A stretch of 64,000 bases of DNA from contig NC_058159.1 in NCBI RefSeq assembly GCF_020080835.1, positions 20,556,474 through 20,620,473 of the forward strand. The letters are read 5' to 3'. The position numbers were made by a program, and so were the translations under genes. The stretch is from Cotesia glomerata. Lineage: Eukaryota > Arthropoda > Insecta > Hymenoptera > Braconidae. This document shows, piece after piece, positions 1-12,372 of this stretch (within the stretch, counting starts at the first letter, position 1; every line of letters starts with the position of its first letter). The notes beneath the pieces are model-generated. The model ran no database searches and had not been told where the DNA came from. It was given only the letters and a program-made list of their open reading frames with translations.

Positions 1-840
1 TAATATTTTGAAATTTTTATCATATATGGATTTAAACGATTGTGTTATTATTTGTTTTAATATTTTAAAGGAAAAAATGTTCATAACTAAAATATGGATG
101 CAAATAAAGAATTAAATTAAATAAATTTATATTATTTTTTCTTTCAGAATTTTTACAATCTGAGATGGTTACAGTTACCATCTTCGATTATAGCAGTTAT
201 AATTTTTAATAATTACAATTATCATTTTCGATAGTAATCGTTACCATTATTAATAGTAACTAGTACAATTGTCAATGATAACACCTTTTAATTTGGGACT
301 AATTAATTTTATTACCATTCCAGATAGTAGGAGTTAATATTTTCGTATAGTAAATACTAATATTAATTTTTCTCCGTGTAATTATTTCTTTTATTCGTTG
401 CAATTTAATCTGACGTGTACTATTTTTGCTTACAGAAATTTTGATTTTTATCTAGAAGGCTTAACCAATCACACTTCAGAGTAAAGATATTGAGCTTTTC
501 ATAATAGCACATAAATCTAGGACATGAATTTAATGTAGATTCACAGATATTGATTTATGTTGAGAAATTGCGAGTCAACAGAAGCCGATTATTGAAGATT
601 AACTATTGTGTTTGAATTCATACATAGCTATACATATTTTTAAACTGAAAATTTATATGGAAAAATTAAATTGCTTACAAAAAGTGAGTCTTTAAAATTA
701 AAATTTATTGATATTTTTTCGAAGTCGTATTTTTTACTTTACATAAAATTATCATAAAATTTACATTCGGTAGATAAATTACACGAATGTAAATCTATTA
801 TGACTTACTTTTTTAGTATAATAACGACAGTTTTTTGTAA
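1..840. other. AT-rich noncoding stretch
   Basis: No open reading frame of useful length, no tRNA-like boxes and no clear inverted repeat are visible. Positions 160-290 hold loosely repeated pyrimidine/purine phrases (taacgattacc-like), perhaps a degenerate minisatellite. Nothing else can be supported. Confidence 0.6.
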
Positions 841-1270
841 TATTCTACCCCAGTTCCCTGAGGCCTAGCCGACACTTAGCCAGTCCCGGAATACACGGAC
901 GGACTAGACTCGCTCGGAGCGGTGAAGATTCCGATCTCTAACACTCACTGCGTACTTCCTGATCAAGGCCCGAAGTGGCTGGCTCCTGATCCACTGCTGC
1001 AACTTACACCTCGGCAGAGCAAGCTCACATCAGCCGTGGCCTGCATCGTCGGAAACTACGACACGAGGTTCCGGTCACTCCCAGTGGGTCACAGCAGGGA
1101 ACGTAACCAAATGATCTTGTTAGGTCAGTTAGTGTGACCAACCCATTAAAGGGGAGTTTTGTCCACGGGAACGTATTTTTTTTGGCTCCTACCCTCTGTA
1201 CCAGGTACAGCGAGCGTTCTCCCATCCGCTACGGGGAGACACGCCTGGTAGCAGTTTCTCCTCTGCCCCA

Positions 1271-1272
<2 letters not shown>
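841..1272 (-). mobile_element. GC-rich segment abutting a (GT)n tract, possible LINE 5' end
   Basis: This block is clearly richer in GC than its surroundings. It stops exactly where a (GT)n tract begins, inside a repeat element whose left half is missing. Read on the minus strand it follows (CA)n directly, the position expected for the 5' end of a LINE inserted in (CA)n, as seen for the R1-type copies at 52.1-59.8 kb. Only short open frames occur (66-71 codons) and none resembles a known protein. The comparison cannot be made internally, because the LINE copies in this window lack their 5' untranslated region. The retroelement reading is inference; a captured unrelated fragment is equally possible. 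Confidence 0.3.

Positions 1273-1329
<57 letters not shown>
1273..1329. repeat. (GT)n microsatellite
   Basis: Uninterrupted GT dinucleotides mark the centre of the HINE-like element and the junction with the GC-rich segment on its left. Confidence 0.95.
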
Positions 1330-1333
<4 letters not shown>

Positions 1334-1976
1334 TATGTGAACCGCTTATAACTTTTGAACGGCTTGACCAAACTTAGATTTTGAAAACTATTTGGACCGA
1401 TTCAGATCAATAGATTTTGAGAAATCTTAAAAAAACTGAAAAAAAAAAATTTTTTCAAATGTGGTTTTTTTGGAATAACTTTTAAATGGCTTAAAAGTTC
1501 AATTCCAAAAACTAATCAGCTCTTAACCTCAAAAAACCACGTCGATCGCCACCAGTCCGGTCAAAATCGGTTGATTCGTTCGAGAGATATCGTGAACGAA
1601 AAAAAACCGAAAAAAGTGTTTTTTCGGAATAACTCCAAAATCCCTAGCGCGATCAATTCAAAATTTAAGATTCTTTGTGAGGCTTGAAAAACTGCGTCGA
1701 ATGCTTCCAACCGCGTAAAAATTGGTTTATTCAAAAGTTATTGCGGTTTAAAAATTCAAAAAATAGTGTCTTATCAAATCTCTATCAGACTTTTGAGCTC
1801 GAAGAGCTTTAAAGCATAGGAAAGCAATCTCTTTGAGCTCAGAGAGCTCAAAATAACCCATAAATTGTATTTTTGAACTCGAAGAGCTCAAAAACGTCAT
1901 TGGTGCAATTTTAAGTGCCTAAGTATGGAATTAGCGGGAAGTTGCAGGGATGGCCTTCAGGGTCAACCGTTTTCCT
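1273..1976 (+). mobile_element. (GT)n HINE-like repeat element, copy 1 (right part only)
   Basis: Member of a family with four copies here (others at 11519, 25225 and 51948). It starts in a (GT)n tract (1273-1329), followed by the family phrase 'gaaccgcttataacttttgaac', imperfect modules such as 'aaaaaccacgtcgatcgcc', and several palindromic 'gagctcgaagagctc' motifs near 1797-1890. The inverted subterminal motif TTAGCGGGAAGTT is at 1931-1943, followed by the 3' tail 'gcagggatggccttcaggg'. The left terminal part is absent. It is noncoding. Assignment to Helentron-derived nonautonomous elements rests on the complete copy at 25225-26352. Confidence 0.65.
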
Positions 1977-4561
1977 AATTTTTTTTTTCAAATTTTTTAA
2001 ATTCAATGTTTTAGTTATCAATATTGGATGTTAACAATAATTTTCTTGGCAGACCCACCAATAGTAGTTATTGTCATCTGCGATATTAAATAGATATATC
2101 GTGATAATTTAATAACTAATGAGATCATTTTTAGTAAACTAGTCCCTTGTAAAACACGAAAGTGTGTACAAGTACAATCCCCTCCGTTGAGTTATACTTT
2201 AAATTAGTAAAATGATTACAAGTTCACATATAGTTTAAATAAATTCATATTCTGTACATCGTTATATTAAATAAAATAAAATCAAAATTAACTACTCAAA
2301 CAATTGAGTGTAATTTCTTACAATAAAAAAGAAAACAACGTCATGGAAATTACGGTTCGTCTTATTTTTTTTTAGTCTCGCTTTTCTGTTTGTTTCCCAT
2401 AGGAAGAAAAAAAAACCACGAAGAACGGATCAATGCGACCGCAATTAGTTCTCTAGCAGAAAAGTTGTCTGGTTAAATTTCTGAACTCATCAATTCTTTT
2501 GACATGATGATGTTTAAGTAGAAACAATCTTACTATAAAATTACAATCACTTATCCTTAAGTTTTAGTTTCTTTATACCGCAGATAGTTCGGTAATTAAA
2601 AGAATCCTTATTAAAATCTGAAACCACATCCTAACTCATTAAGTAATTCAGCAAGCACATAACCTTCCTTTAATTACTTTTCAATTACTTAAATTTGAAT
2701 AAAGTCATGCAGATAATATAAAATTGAATGCCTCGCATATTTTTCATAGTAATTGTTCTTTTGAAACTATTTCTGATGCTTTACGGAAAAAATTCAACAA
2801 GCCAAAAGTTAAAAGAACTCTATTCAGCGAATTCCAAAGTATGAGAATTGTATGAATAGCAACTGGAATATTTTTATCTTTTTCTTTTTTTTCTACCCAG
2901 CTTGGATAAACATAGATACATTTTATGTTGTTAATAATAAAAAATATTTTTCAAAACCAGACAACCTGCATTGCGTTCTACGCATGATGTAAACTAGTCC
3001 CTCGCCACAAGCTGTAAACATATCGTCAAAGTACATGAGGGTAAAAAAAAAAACATTAAAAATCTCAGGAGCTGCAAACCCACGTGAAGCGAATTGGGTT
3101 AAACGAAACATAAAAGAAACCGACTTATATACAACCAGTTCAACGTATTTGTTGCTGTTTGATTTTTTTAAGGAAGGAATTTTATGATATAACATACATG
3201 ATGAATTATTCAGTTCTTTTCACCAAAATAGTTTCTAAATGAATTAACCGATTCTGATCTAGTTTGCAGATTTCTACGCCAGTGTTAACCTTTTCAGTTG
3301 ATTTACTTCAAAAATAGGATGGTTGATAGTTTAATAGTTATTAAAAAGAATTCTGTTTATGAAAATGATATTCGCTATTTTAAAATATATGTTTTTTTTT
3401 TTCGATAACACATTTGACCTCTTCCGACAAAATATTTACAATTAAAACTATTCTCAATCGAAAAAACTTTTTTTTTATCATGTAAATAAGAATAAAATAT
3501 TTTTATTTAATTAACTTCATAAATTCATCAAATTGAATTCTCGTTGCCAAAATTACTAAGACAATTTTTTACTTTTGTCAGCGGAGAATAATAATTGATG
3601 ATGATGGGATCATAATGATGACAGCCATGTGAATGTTTACGTTCGGTTTTATAGGTATTTTGTCGTTAGAACAATAATTACAAAGCTGATGATATCGACT
3701 TACAGAAACAAGATAATTTTAGATTTATAATGTATATAATAAAAATGCATGAACCAGAAGTAATTTTTTGTGAAATTTTTATTTATAGTCAATTAGATAT
3801 TTTTATTCTACCTCTCTTGCTAAATAATTTATTTTTTATTGGGCAGCACAACCACAAAACAAAACCTTAAGAAAGATCAAATCAAGGTGAGCTTTATTCT
3901 AAACTCTATAATCGTCACAAAATAAAAAAAGAAATCACTTTAGGAATTTGTAAAGAATACAATTTTTATAGTAGAATCAAACCGTTTATCGTTCGCAAAT
4001 TTTTTTTTTCTAAATACTTCATTCAAAAAAAAAAACAAATTCAAAATAGAACATTACTATACCGAACTCGACACGAAACAAGTGTATAGCACAAATATTT
4101 GTATGAATCATCATACTCATTTACGTTCGAATGCAGCACACTCATTCATCTCTAACGCAGTACAAGTCGGTCTATTAAAAATAACTCATTTTAATTATTA
4201 TAAATCGTTATTTCTCCAGCGTATGGTAAAATAAAAAACTATTTTAGCGTTATGTAAAGAAACAGACGGATTTTCAATTTGATAAGATTTCATCCGACGC
4301 ACTAAAACATTTTCCGTCATTGCATCAAAGATTTCGTTGTAAATGAAATACATCCAATTTTTAATTAAATAAATGTAATGATTTGTTTCACTTTATACAA
4401 TAAAAAATTATTTCGTCATTATGTAAAGTTTAAAATTTTCATGTAGAATCTTTAACATTTTGATGTCTGAATTTAACTCAATCGTTTTTGTTGCTTGATC
4501 GATCCGTTATTTGATACCTGAGTAACATTTTTTAAATTTTACTTTCAACATATATAGAGCT
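1977..4561. other. AT-rich noncoding stretch
   Basis: No supported gene. Homopolymer A and T runs are frequent. A short tract at 4390-4470 (cgtcattatgtaaag, gtagaatctttaacatttt) resembles the interior of the MITE at 62484-62674, so it may be a degraded relative. Open frames here are short and look random. Confidence 0.55.
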
Positions 4562-6431
4562 ATCCCTCGCGGTTTCGGAATCACTGTTAAATCACAGTAA
4601 AATTTTAGTGAGATTGTAGTGAAAAGACAGTGAGATCATGATGAATTTACGGTGAAATCACTATGACATAGGGACATTAGGTGACTGTGGTTTTATGGTG
4701 ATCTCAGAGTGGTTCGATAGTAAGTTCACCGTAGTCTTATCATTTTATCACAGTCGTTTCATAGTTATCTTACAACAGTTTCACCATAAATTCATAGTAA
4801 TTTGATAGTAATTCCATAGTGATACTGCAGTCAGCTTAGAGTGACACCACTGTGAGTTTTACAAGGGAGGATGGGGAATTATTGTTTTCCACTTTTTCTC
4901 TCCACAATATAATTATGCATCTCTCAACCACGAACTCTCAATCATTTTTCTCGCCCCCACCCCCCTGCATGTCAGGATTTTTTCTTTCATGCCCGACACA
5001 CATCCGTTGCGACTGTGGCCGACTTACGCGTTATAATCAGTACCTGCATTTGCATTACGGCCTTAAATAGTATGGAAGGTACTTCTATAATAACATTTTT
5101 ACCTTCCATAACTATATGGGAAAACCATAGAAAACCCGGCTGGTACAGAGGCCTGGCAATGTAGCGCACATATCTTTTTTTTTTTTATTTATAATCACTG
5201 AAAAATATTTGTGCGTGCCGGGATCGAACTCGGGTCCCACTCTTTCGAAATGTGGGCACCGAGCCGACTCGGCTATTGCCAGCCTAACTTATATATTATA
5301 ATATTAATCTGTTAAAAAATAGGTTTTAAAAATCGGAGTAAGACAAAAAAGTTGCCCGTTTTTAGTAAATTTCACAGAAATACAAATAAACTATTGCTTT
5401 GATCCTCATGACTGAACATTCGATATTTTGCCAGTGTCCCACTCAGTTTATAGCTTCAAAATAGTCCAGTCGGCCTGGAAAAAGAAGTTGTTTGTTGGCA
5501 ACTTTTTGACAAATGGTCCGAATTTGGATTTTCATTTCTTTCAAAATACGCAGAAAAATATTCTAAACATTTGTATGTATGTGGAAAGTGTTGCTTTTTT
5601 TTGTTTAAAATATTGCGTTTTAGCGTTGAGCTTCAAGTTAAAAATCACAGAAACTCAAGTGGTCGAGACATGCTGCGTATAAAATGTAGAGAATTAAATA
5701 AGGAACAAAATGATCCAAACCCGATGTCTATACGACCAATATTTCACGTAATATTAATTTTTTAATGAAAAAAAAATAAATGCGGTTCCGCTTTTCAACA
5801 AGTACCTATAACTCCGCGAAAATCATTCAATTTGCTTTTTTTTTTTTTTAAACTATAGCTATTGTTGTTTTCTATAAGCAAAAAAATCAGCTAAACTTAA
5901 AAAATTTTTTTTGAATTCACTGGAATTATTCTCAGTTTTTCGAAATTCTGCATTAAAAAATAGTTAAAATTAGAAAAAAATTATTTTTTTTTTTCATATA
6001 AATTGTCGAAAAGTGGCCAACCAACCGCTTTTTTTCTCAGGCTGACTGGATTTAACACGGTGTTATAACTATCTGATCATCATGAAGTCACAGTGAAATC
6101 ATAGTGAAATCACAGTGAAATTACTAAAAATTCACTGTTGAACTATTATAAACTCATGGTGTTATGATCATCAAGTCATTATGAAGTCACAATAAAATAA
6201 CAGTGAAATTAGTATGAATTTATTGTAAAACTATTATGAAACCACAGTGTTATCTTTATGAGACTACCATTAATCTACAGTGATATCACTACTAAACCAT
6301 AGTGACAAAATTTCCCAAAGTCACTGTGAATTCACCAAAAAATTACCGTAAACTCACTGTGGATTTATGGTGAAGATGATTTCACTGTGATTTCACTGTC
6401 ATTTCACAGTAATTCCGAAACCGCGAGGGAT
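4562..6431. mobile_element. Inverted-repeat element with CACAGTG-rich arms
   Basis: A perfect 20-bp terminal inverted repeat, ATCCCTCGCGGTTTCGGAAT, is present at 4562-4581 and, inverted, at 6412-6431. Inside each end lie about 280-370 bp of degenerate repeats built from 'cacagtgaaatca' and its complement, so the arms form a long imperfect palindrome. The core (about 4850-6050) has no transposase and carries a tRNA-like SINE and A/T runs. The element is flanked by AT on both sides, but since AT is self-complementary this cannot be separated from the inverted repeat itself. It is a nonautonomous DNA transposon or fold-back element, superfamily not assigned. Confidence 0.8.
5090..5283 (-). mobile_element. 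tRNA-derived SINE
   Basis: On the minus strand positions 5283-5211 read as a tRNA-like head. An A-box-like 'tagccgagtcgg' is followed by an anticodon-arm-like CCCAC/GTGGG stem and a B-box-like 'gttcgatcc'. Downstream on the same strand come an A-rich stretch and a GC-rich tail (about 5160-5090). The acceptor ends do not pair as in a functional tRNA and the anticodon loop is too long, so this is a SINE head rather than a tRNA gene. It lies within the 4562-6431 element, so it inserted there or was carried by it. Confidence 0.65.
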
Positions 6432-8446
6432 GTTCCTTTATCTTTACAGTTAATGGCGTTGAATTAATACTAAGTGTGTATAAAAAAAAATCATCAATAC
6501 AAATTCTTAGGTTGAATTTGACAAAAACTTTTTTCGTGTGTATTTGATATCGCGTTAGAAATGCGATAAAGATGTAGACCAGTGAAAGATGTCGTTGAAG
6601 AAGCATAAGAATGTATAAATGAATTTCGTTTGAAAATCGACATATGTTCTAAAAATATAACACTACAAGTAAAATTAATTTTTTTTATTTAAATTTTTCT
6701 CTAAATCTGGTTTTTCTTTTCAAAATATGAATTTTTTTTTTCAAAATGTTCATTTCCTCCATGCAAAAAAATTTTCTTTCCGAAATTATAATTTCTTTTT
6801 ACTCACAAAAAATTCATTGTCCAATAATGTTACATTAACAAGAAAAACTGTTAAATTAACAAGTATGAATATGTTAAAATTTCATAAATAAATAATGTTG
6901 TTGTATTCACAAAAGAATAATATTCATTCTTCAGAAGTAATAATACTGACTTGAAAAACTTAAAAAAAATATAACGTCAAAATATTTAGGTTACTGATTG
7001 CATTTTAGGTCATTTCAATGGGAAATCTAATGTTTTAAGAAATTTTCGGAGGTCAGTGTACCCTTAATTGAACAGTATCAAACGCTTTTAGAAGTTGCGA
7101 AGAAAAAATATTTCTTTCGAGTTTCCTAAATAAAAAAAAATTCAAAAAGAGAAATCGTAGTTAAAATAAAAAAAAGGCCATTCGGCAGTCGAAATGGAAG
7201 TAGAAATCTCAAAGAAAGAAAATTTATTTTTAATAAAAAATATTAATAATAATAATAATGTATAGCTTAATTCATTGATTAAAAACAAAAACCAATAATA
7301 AATTTAAATTTATTTAGAACTAATTTTGTTCAAAAAGTTTCTCAAATATTTTTCAAACAATTTTTATAATTATGAGATTTTAATTATCAATGTCCAAATT
7401 TTAAGTAACTGCTTAGAAACAACAGTTTCCAAGTTAATCAGAATTTTAAAACCGGATGAAATTTTAAAAGAAGAAAACTATATTTAGAACTAATTTGTGA
7501 CATATGTCAAATATATATTTACTGGCGATCTACCCGAACACATTACACGAAAGACTGATCAATATCGTGATTATTAAATCTATATCATGTTTATGCTATG
7601 ATACAGCCAATAATTCTAAAACGGCTTCAACAGTGAAACTGTTTTATTAAACGAACTCTAAAAGGAGTAATATTGAGATTATTACCACTTCTGAGGAGTG
7701 AAATTGAAGTTTAATAAAAGAGCTTTACGATGCAACTTACCGAATTTCAATATCTTGTCTAGTTCAGTAATTATACCAAGTTGAATGGGTAAAGACATCA
7801 ATTTTTACGATTTTCAAAATTTCAAAATCCTACCATTTCTAAATTACTGGCCCTATTAAGCTCATCTTAATAGAACATTAATAGGTTAATAGTAATAAGT
7901 TATTAATTGAAAACGCTATCGTGCTGACAAGCCGCGTTATATCGTATAAATACATACATATATAAACTTTTGAACGAACTACATTTTCTGACTCAGCTCG
8001 ACAAACTGAGTCAGAAAGTGACTAAATTTTTTAAAAGTTGCGCCATGAGGACGGCTGCAATAGTTAGATTTTTATGAAATCTATTAAAAAATTATTACTA
8101 AGATGTGGCAATTTTAAAAAACGAGCGACATTAATAATCATAAATTTCTAAACTACACAATACTAATTAATCTCTATGCAAAAATTCAATTTCCGCCATA
8201 ATCTCGATTATAATCAACTTCAGTCTATTATTGGACCATGGATATCAATCAATCCATTTGAAAAGTATTAAAAAAAAATCTTTGATGTTTGAAATCTCTC
8301 TGCACATGAATGTAGTTTAGAAATTTTACAATTTTCCTGCAAACATGATCAATCATTGCTTTAATCTTTTTATACATTGTACTATCTTATATTAAATTCA
8401 AACTACTGAGAGTTAAGTGTATACTGAAAAAAAGTAACTGGAGAAT
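6432..8446. other. AT-rich noncoding stretch with one short palindrome
   Basis: No supported gene. A perfect 12-bp inverted repeat, TTTCTGACTCAG (7985-7996) and CTGAGTCAGAAA (8005-8016), forms a compact hairpin of unknown role. The rest is AT-rich sequence with homopolymer runs. Confidence 0.55.
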
Positions 8447-8520
8447 GACCCGGTAGCTTAACTGGTAAAAGCATCCTGACATGTAATCGGGGAGATCCAG
8501 GTTCGATTCCTGGCTTGGTT
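8447..8520 (+). repeat. tRNA-like sequence (Thr-type TGT loop), SINE head or tRNA pseudogene
   Basis: The 74-nt sequence folds almost as a cloverleaf. The D stem is GCTT/AAGC and the anticodon stem is CCTGA/TCGGG with loop CATGTAA (anticodon TGT). The T stem is a perfect CCAGG/CCTGG with loop TTCGATT. The acceptor GACCCGG/CTTGGTT pairs weakly, with one mismatch and wobbles. A box (tagcttaactgg) and B box (ggttcgattcc) are present and TTTTT follows two bases later, as in RNA polymerase III terminators. Position 33 is A rather than the nearly invariant T, and the acceptor is poor, which argues against a working tRNA. A tRNA-derived SINE is most likely. Confidence 0.6.
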
Positions 8521-11518
8521 AATTTTTCATGGATTTTTTTCAAAAAGTTGCCCTTGATTCTCAGTAGCTTTCCATCGTTAATACTTAACATATAGTCGAA
8601 CAGATACTAGCATTCACCAGCTAACTAGTGTTCAAGTTCGATGGTTACCCATCGACCTAACTATCCGAAGACGAATTGTCTCAAATCGTTAGTGAAGATG
8701 GAAATTTCCATCCACTTGAAATTAGATTTATACTAGCATAAAAATGACCGAATAGGTGATAACGGGTTAGAAGAATTAAATTCAAAGGTACTTTTATTAT
8801 ATTATTTTTTTTAAGTGTTTGAGTGTTTCATACTTACTCTTTGCTTATGCAAACACATTCTGTGTCTTTTGACACACATTCCTCGATTTTCCTTTATTTT
8901 ACCGGATGTTGAATTCAGTCAACTTCCTTTAGTTATGCACAGACAAATTCTGGTTTACTTTTTGATGTTTGTTCTTATTTCCTAAGACTTTTTTTTAACA
9001 ATACTATCAAAAGAGAGAGAAATAACTTTTGGAAAAAAAAGTAAGGAATTTTTTATGTATTTTATTAATACAGTTGAAATCGATATTTGAACAAAATAAA
9101 ACAACATTAAATTGTATAAAAAATAGAATTGACTCTTACCTATTAGGTTCAAGTCAAAATTTTTTTTAGTACGAAATTCCTATAAAATTTGTTATACATA
9201 GTCAAAAATTTTTCGTTGAATTCAACTCAAAAATTAGTGTGGATGAATTTTTTTACATGCACAAACTTAGTGTTAATCCATATGTCACGATAAAGTAACA
9301 GAGCTTTATGTTGAAGTAAAGCTTGAAATTATTTTAGTATGTTAAAAAATGGATCGATCGAACAGCATCAATGACTGTGTAGAATCAATATAGTTTTAAC
9401 TAAAATTTTAAATATTCTACACAAAAAATTTTACATTTTAGACATTGAAGAAAAAGTTTTTACTGTGTAGATATAGTTCAGCTTGAAAAAAAAAAGTTTT
9501 TTGCATTACAATTGTTTATTTTCTGGTGAATTATGTTGTTAGCACTGAAATATATGAAAAGAGCCATTCAGGATGACTTCCCGTAGTAGGTAAGTGTGCG
9601 CACCCCAGATAAAAACTCCCTATGATAACTAGACGAACTTTGGCCTTACCGTTAAATACCCGACTTTGGTTGCCAAAATTTGCCTAATTGTCCTTTCCAA
9701 GCATGGTTACTAATCTCGGCCTGAACTTTGATCGAGCTTGAAAGTCGAAACTCAAGCAAAATTAATTACTCAATCATTATTACCCGACGCATCATGGAAT
9801 AAGAGGAACTTTTTTTATTTAAAAGGTATTGTTTATTTAAAAGTAATATTCCAGAAAGTTTAAAAGACTTCAATATCTACAGTCGTTTTCATAGAAAAGA
9901 AAATTTCTTTGCTTGAAGCTAAACAAGAATTGGATCAAGCATAAAAGCATAAAATGTGCAAAAAAGTATCGTAAACTTCGAATGGTGATGCAAATAAAAC
10001 ACGAAATTTTCTTTTTTTTGCTTAATCCTAAAGATTTTCCATAAAATCTCTCAACCTTTACGGTTTTATGTTTTTGTCCCTTGTCTTTCAAATCCAGCGA
10101 CCTTTATTAAAATGCTCAAATACGCTCTTTTCTTGACCTCTATGACTCTATAAGTAAGAGAAAAAAAATGTTTTCATGTTCATCGCTATAATAGTTTCAT
10201 TTTATTCGTTTTATTTATAGCTAGTACATTCGTTTTTAGTGATCAGAATTTATATAGTTGCAAGAAGAATTTAATTCAACTCTGGATTACGTCATTATTA
10301 TTTATTCATTTTTAACATTTTCATGAATAAAATACCGTAAGTTCGAATGGTCAAGTTTACATTATTACTATTTAATGAGTCTATAAGTAAATAAAAAAAA
10401 AAAATGACTCATTGAATATAAATAAATACCATTCGTAAATAATTTACTGTTATCTTGTTAGTTCTCGAAAATCTGTAGATAACATGCCGAGAATTTATTA
10501 CACATCAGTATAAGTTTCATGATTTAATAATAGAACTCTACCTATACCCACGTGGAGGCGAATTAATCATACAATTGGGAATGACAAGACTAACTTTAAC
10601 TTTTCTTTTAACCTTCATGCATTTTTGTATTTACGTTTCACCAGCATTCGCTCTTTAAAAATAAACATTGCTCTCATAAAATGAGACGTATATAAATATC
10701 TAATAATTCCGTTGGAACTTGAAAAAAATTTTTCTCACCTCCGGGCGGAAAGCGTCAATGTTCCTCCCGCTGCGCTAAACGAAAATGCCGCTTTCCGCCT
10801 CCGTCGAGGAGAAAAATAGTATACACACCACGGGCAGTAAATAAGAAAGCCTCAGATCACATGTTTATTGACCTCGGCTTCGCCTCGGACAACAATTACA
10901 TGTGATCTGAGACATTTCTTATTTTACTGCCCTAGATGTGTAATATACTATTGATGGAAACACTTGTAACTAGATAAATTTAAAATTCATGGGTTGGGAA
11001 TTATTTACAATATTTCGTCACTGGTATTCATTGAATATTGGAAATGATATTGATTAATTCAGTGATAATTTTATTAAGATTATTTTTTCTTTAATCATAT
11101 ATATCGCTGTAAAATATACATAATTAACAATTATATTACCGCCGCAAGGCGTCAAGCATTTAGACTATAGGTTATTGTATTACTGTAAGTAGACAATTAT
11201 GTCTGCACTCGTATTCTCGTCAACATCACTATTGATATGACCGTGACAATCGCGCATGGTAATTACGTCCAGGGCCAACATTAACATATCAGCAATTTCA
11301 ACACACACACCGTACGATGTGACTATGTGATATTATTGTAATGTGAGAATCGTAGCTGTAGCTAGACAACAATTATTTGAAATTTCTGAGAATTCTAAAG
11401 TGTATTAAACGTCCTTTTGTAATCAAAGAAAACTAGAAAGATTCGTAACTATAGTTACAATTTTAATAAATGATTTATAAATCATGTATTAAAATTGTAG
11501 AGGTGTTAATTCATTTTT
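8521..11518. other. AT-rich noncoding stretch with repeat remnants
   Basis: No supported gene. A GC-richer patch at 9590-9740 (ttggccttaccg, cccgactttggttgcc) resembles patches at 16770-16975 and 23450-23650 and may be a degraded repeat family. Positions 9410-9480 (acacaaaaaattttac, ctgtgtag) resemble the end of the MITE at 62484. A GC-rich fold-back repeat lies at 10733-10951 and is listed separately. Confidence 0.5.
10733..10951 (+). mobile_element. GC-rich fold-back MITE, copy 1
   Basis: Two adjacent hairpins. The first (10733-10812) pairs 'gggcggaaagcg' with 'cgctttccgcc'. The second (10816-10951) has ends ATAGTATACAC / GTGTAATATACTAT, a GGGCAG/CTGCCC pair, long arms 'ctcagatcacatg' / 'catgtgatctgag', and a GC-rich loop 'cctcggcttcgcctcgg'. 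The same two-hairpin unit recurs at 61028-61248 and the same termini at 21961-22085. It is noncoding. Confidence 0.8.
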
Positions 11519-12330
11519 AACTTCCCGCTAAGAAAATTGAAAATTTTCAAAATTCGGAAAGTTATTGGTTTTACCCCGTTTTGCAAAAATCGAATTCTCA
11601 TTAGATCTCGACGTTCTGAGGTCTTAAGAAGCTTCCTTGACTACTCTCGCGAGAGTGTCACTATGTCTGTATGTGTGTGTGTGTGTGGGAGGGGGGGTGT
11701 GTGTGTGGGTGGGTGGATGTGAGTATGTGAACCGCTTATAACTTTTGAACGGTTTGACCGGTTTCATCGCGGTTGGCGCCATTCGAAAGGGCTTAGCCAA
11801 ACTTAGATTTGAAATACAATTTGGGCCGATTCGGACCGGTAGATTTTGTGAAATTTCAAAAAAAATACAAAAAAAATTTTTTTCAAAAGTGGTTCTTTTG
11901 GAATAACTTTTAAACGGCTTTACTGATCAGTTCCGAAAACTATTAAGCTTTTAACATAAAAAAAGCCCGTCAATCACCGCCAAGCCGGTCAAAATCGGTT
12001 GATTCTTTCGAGAGATATCGTGAACGAAAGAAAACCAAAAAAAGTGTTTTTTCGGAATTATTCTAAAATTCTTAGTTCGATCAATTCAAACTTAAAGATT
12101 CTTTCTAAGGCTTAAAAAATTATGGTGAATGCCGCCAACCGCGTGAAAATCAATTAATTCATTCAAAAGTTATTGCGGTTTGAAAACTAAAAAAATAGTG
12201 TTCTATGAAACTTCTATCAGACTTTTGAGCTCGAAGAGCTCAAAAGTGTAGAAAAGCTATCTCTGTGAGCTTGAAGAGCTCAAAACAACACATAGATTGC
12301 ATTTTTGAGCTCGAAGCATTATTGATGCAA
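11519..12330 (+). mobile_element. (GT)n HINE-like repeat element, copy 2 (3'-truncated)
   Basis: It begins with the family terminus AACTTCCCGCTAA at 11519, followed by 'gaaaattgaaaattttc' and 'gttattggttttaccccg'. An interrupted GT/G-rich tract spans 11668-11720. The 'gaaccgcttataacttttgaac' phrase and the family modules then run to the gagctcgaagagctc palindromes near 12225-12320. The family 3' tail is missing, so the right end is truncated. The degenerate microsatellite suggests an older copy than those with pure GT tracts. Confidence 0.75.
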
Positions 12331-12372
12331 GACCAGTTTTATCTTTAAAATAAGTTTCATGCATCAAAATTA

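Noticed and set aside
5211..5283. Functional tRNA gene on the minus strand
   Set aside because: No pairing acceptor stem and an anticodon loop of the wrong size; better explained as a SINE head.
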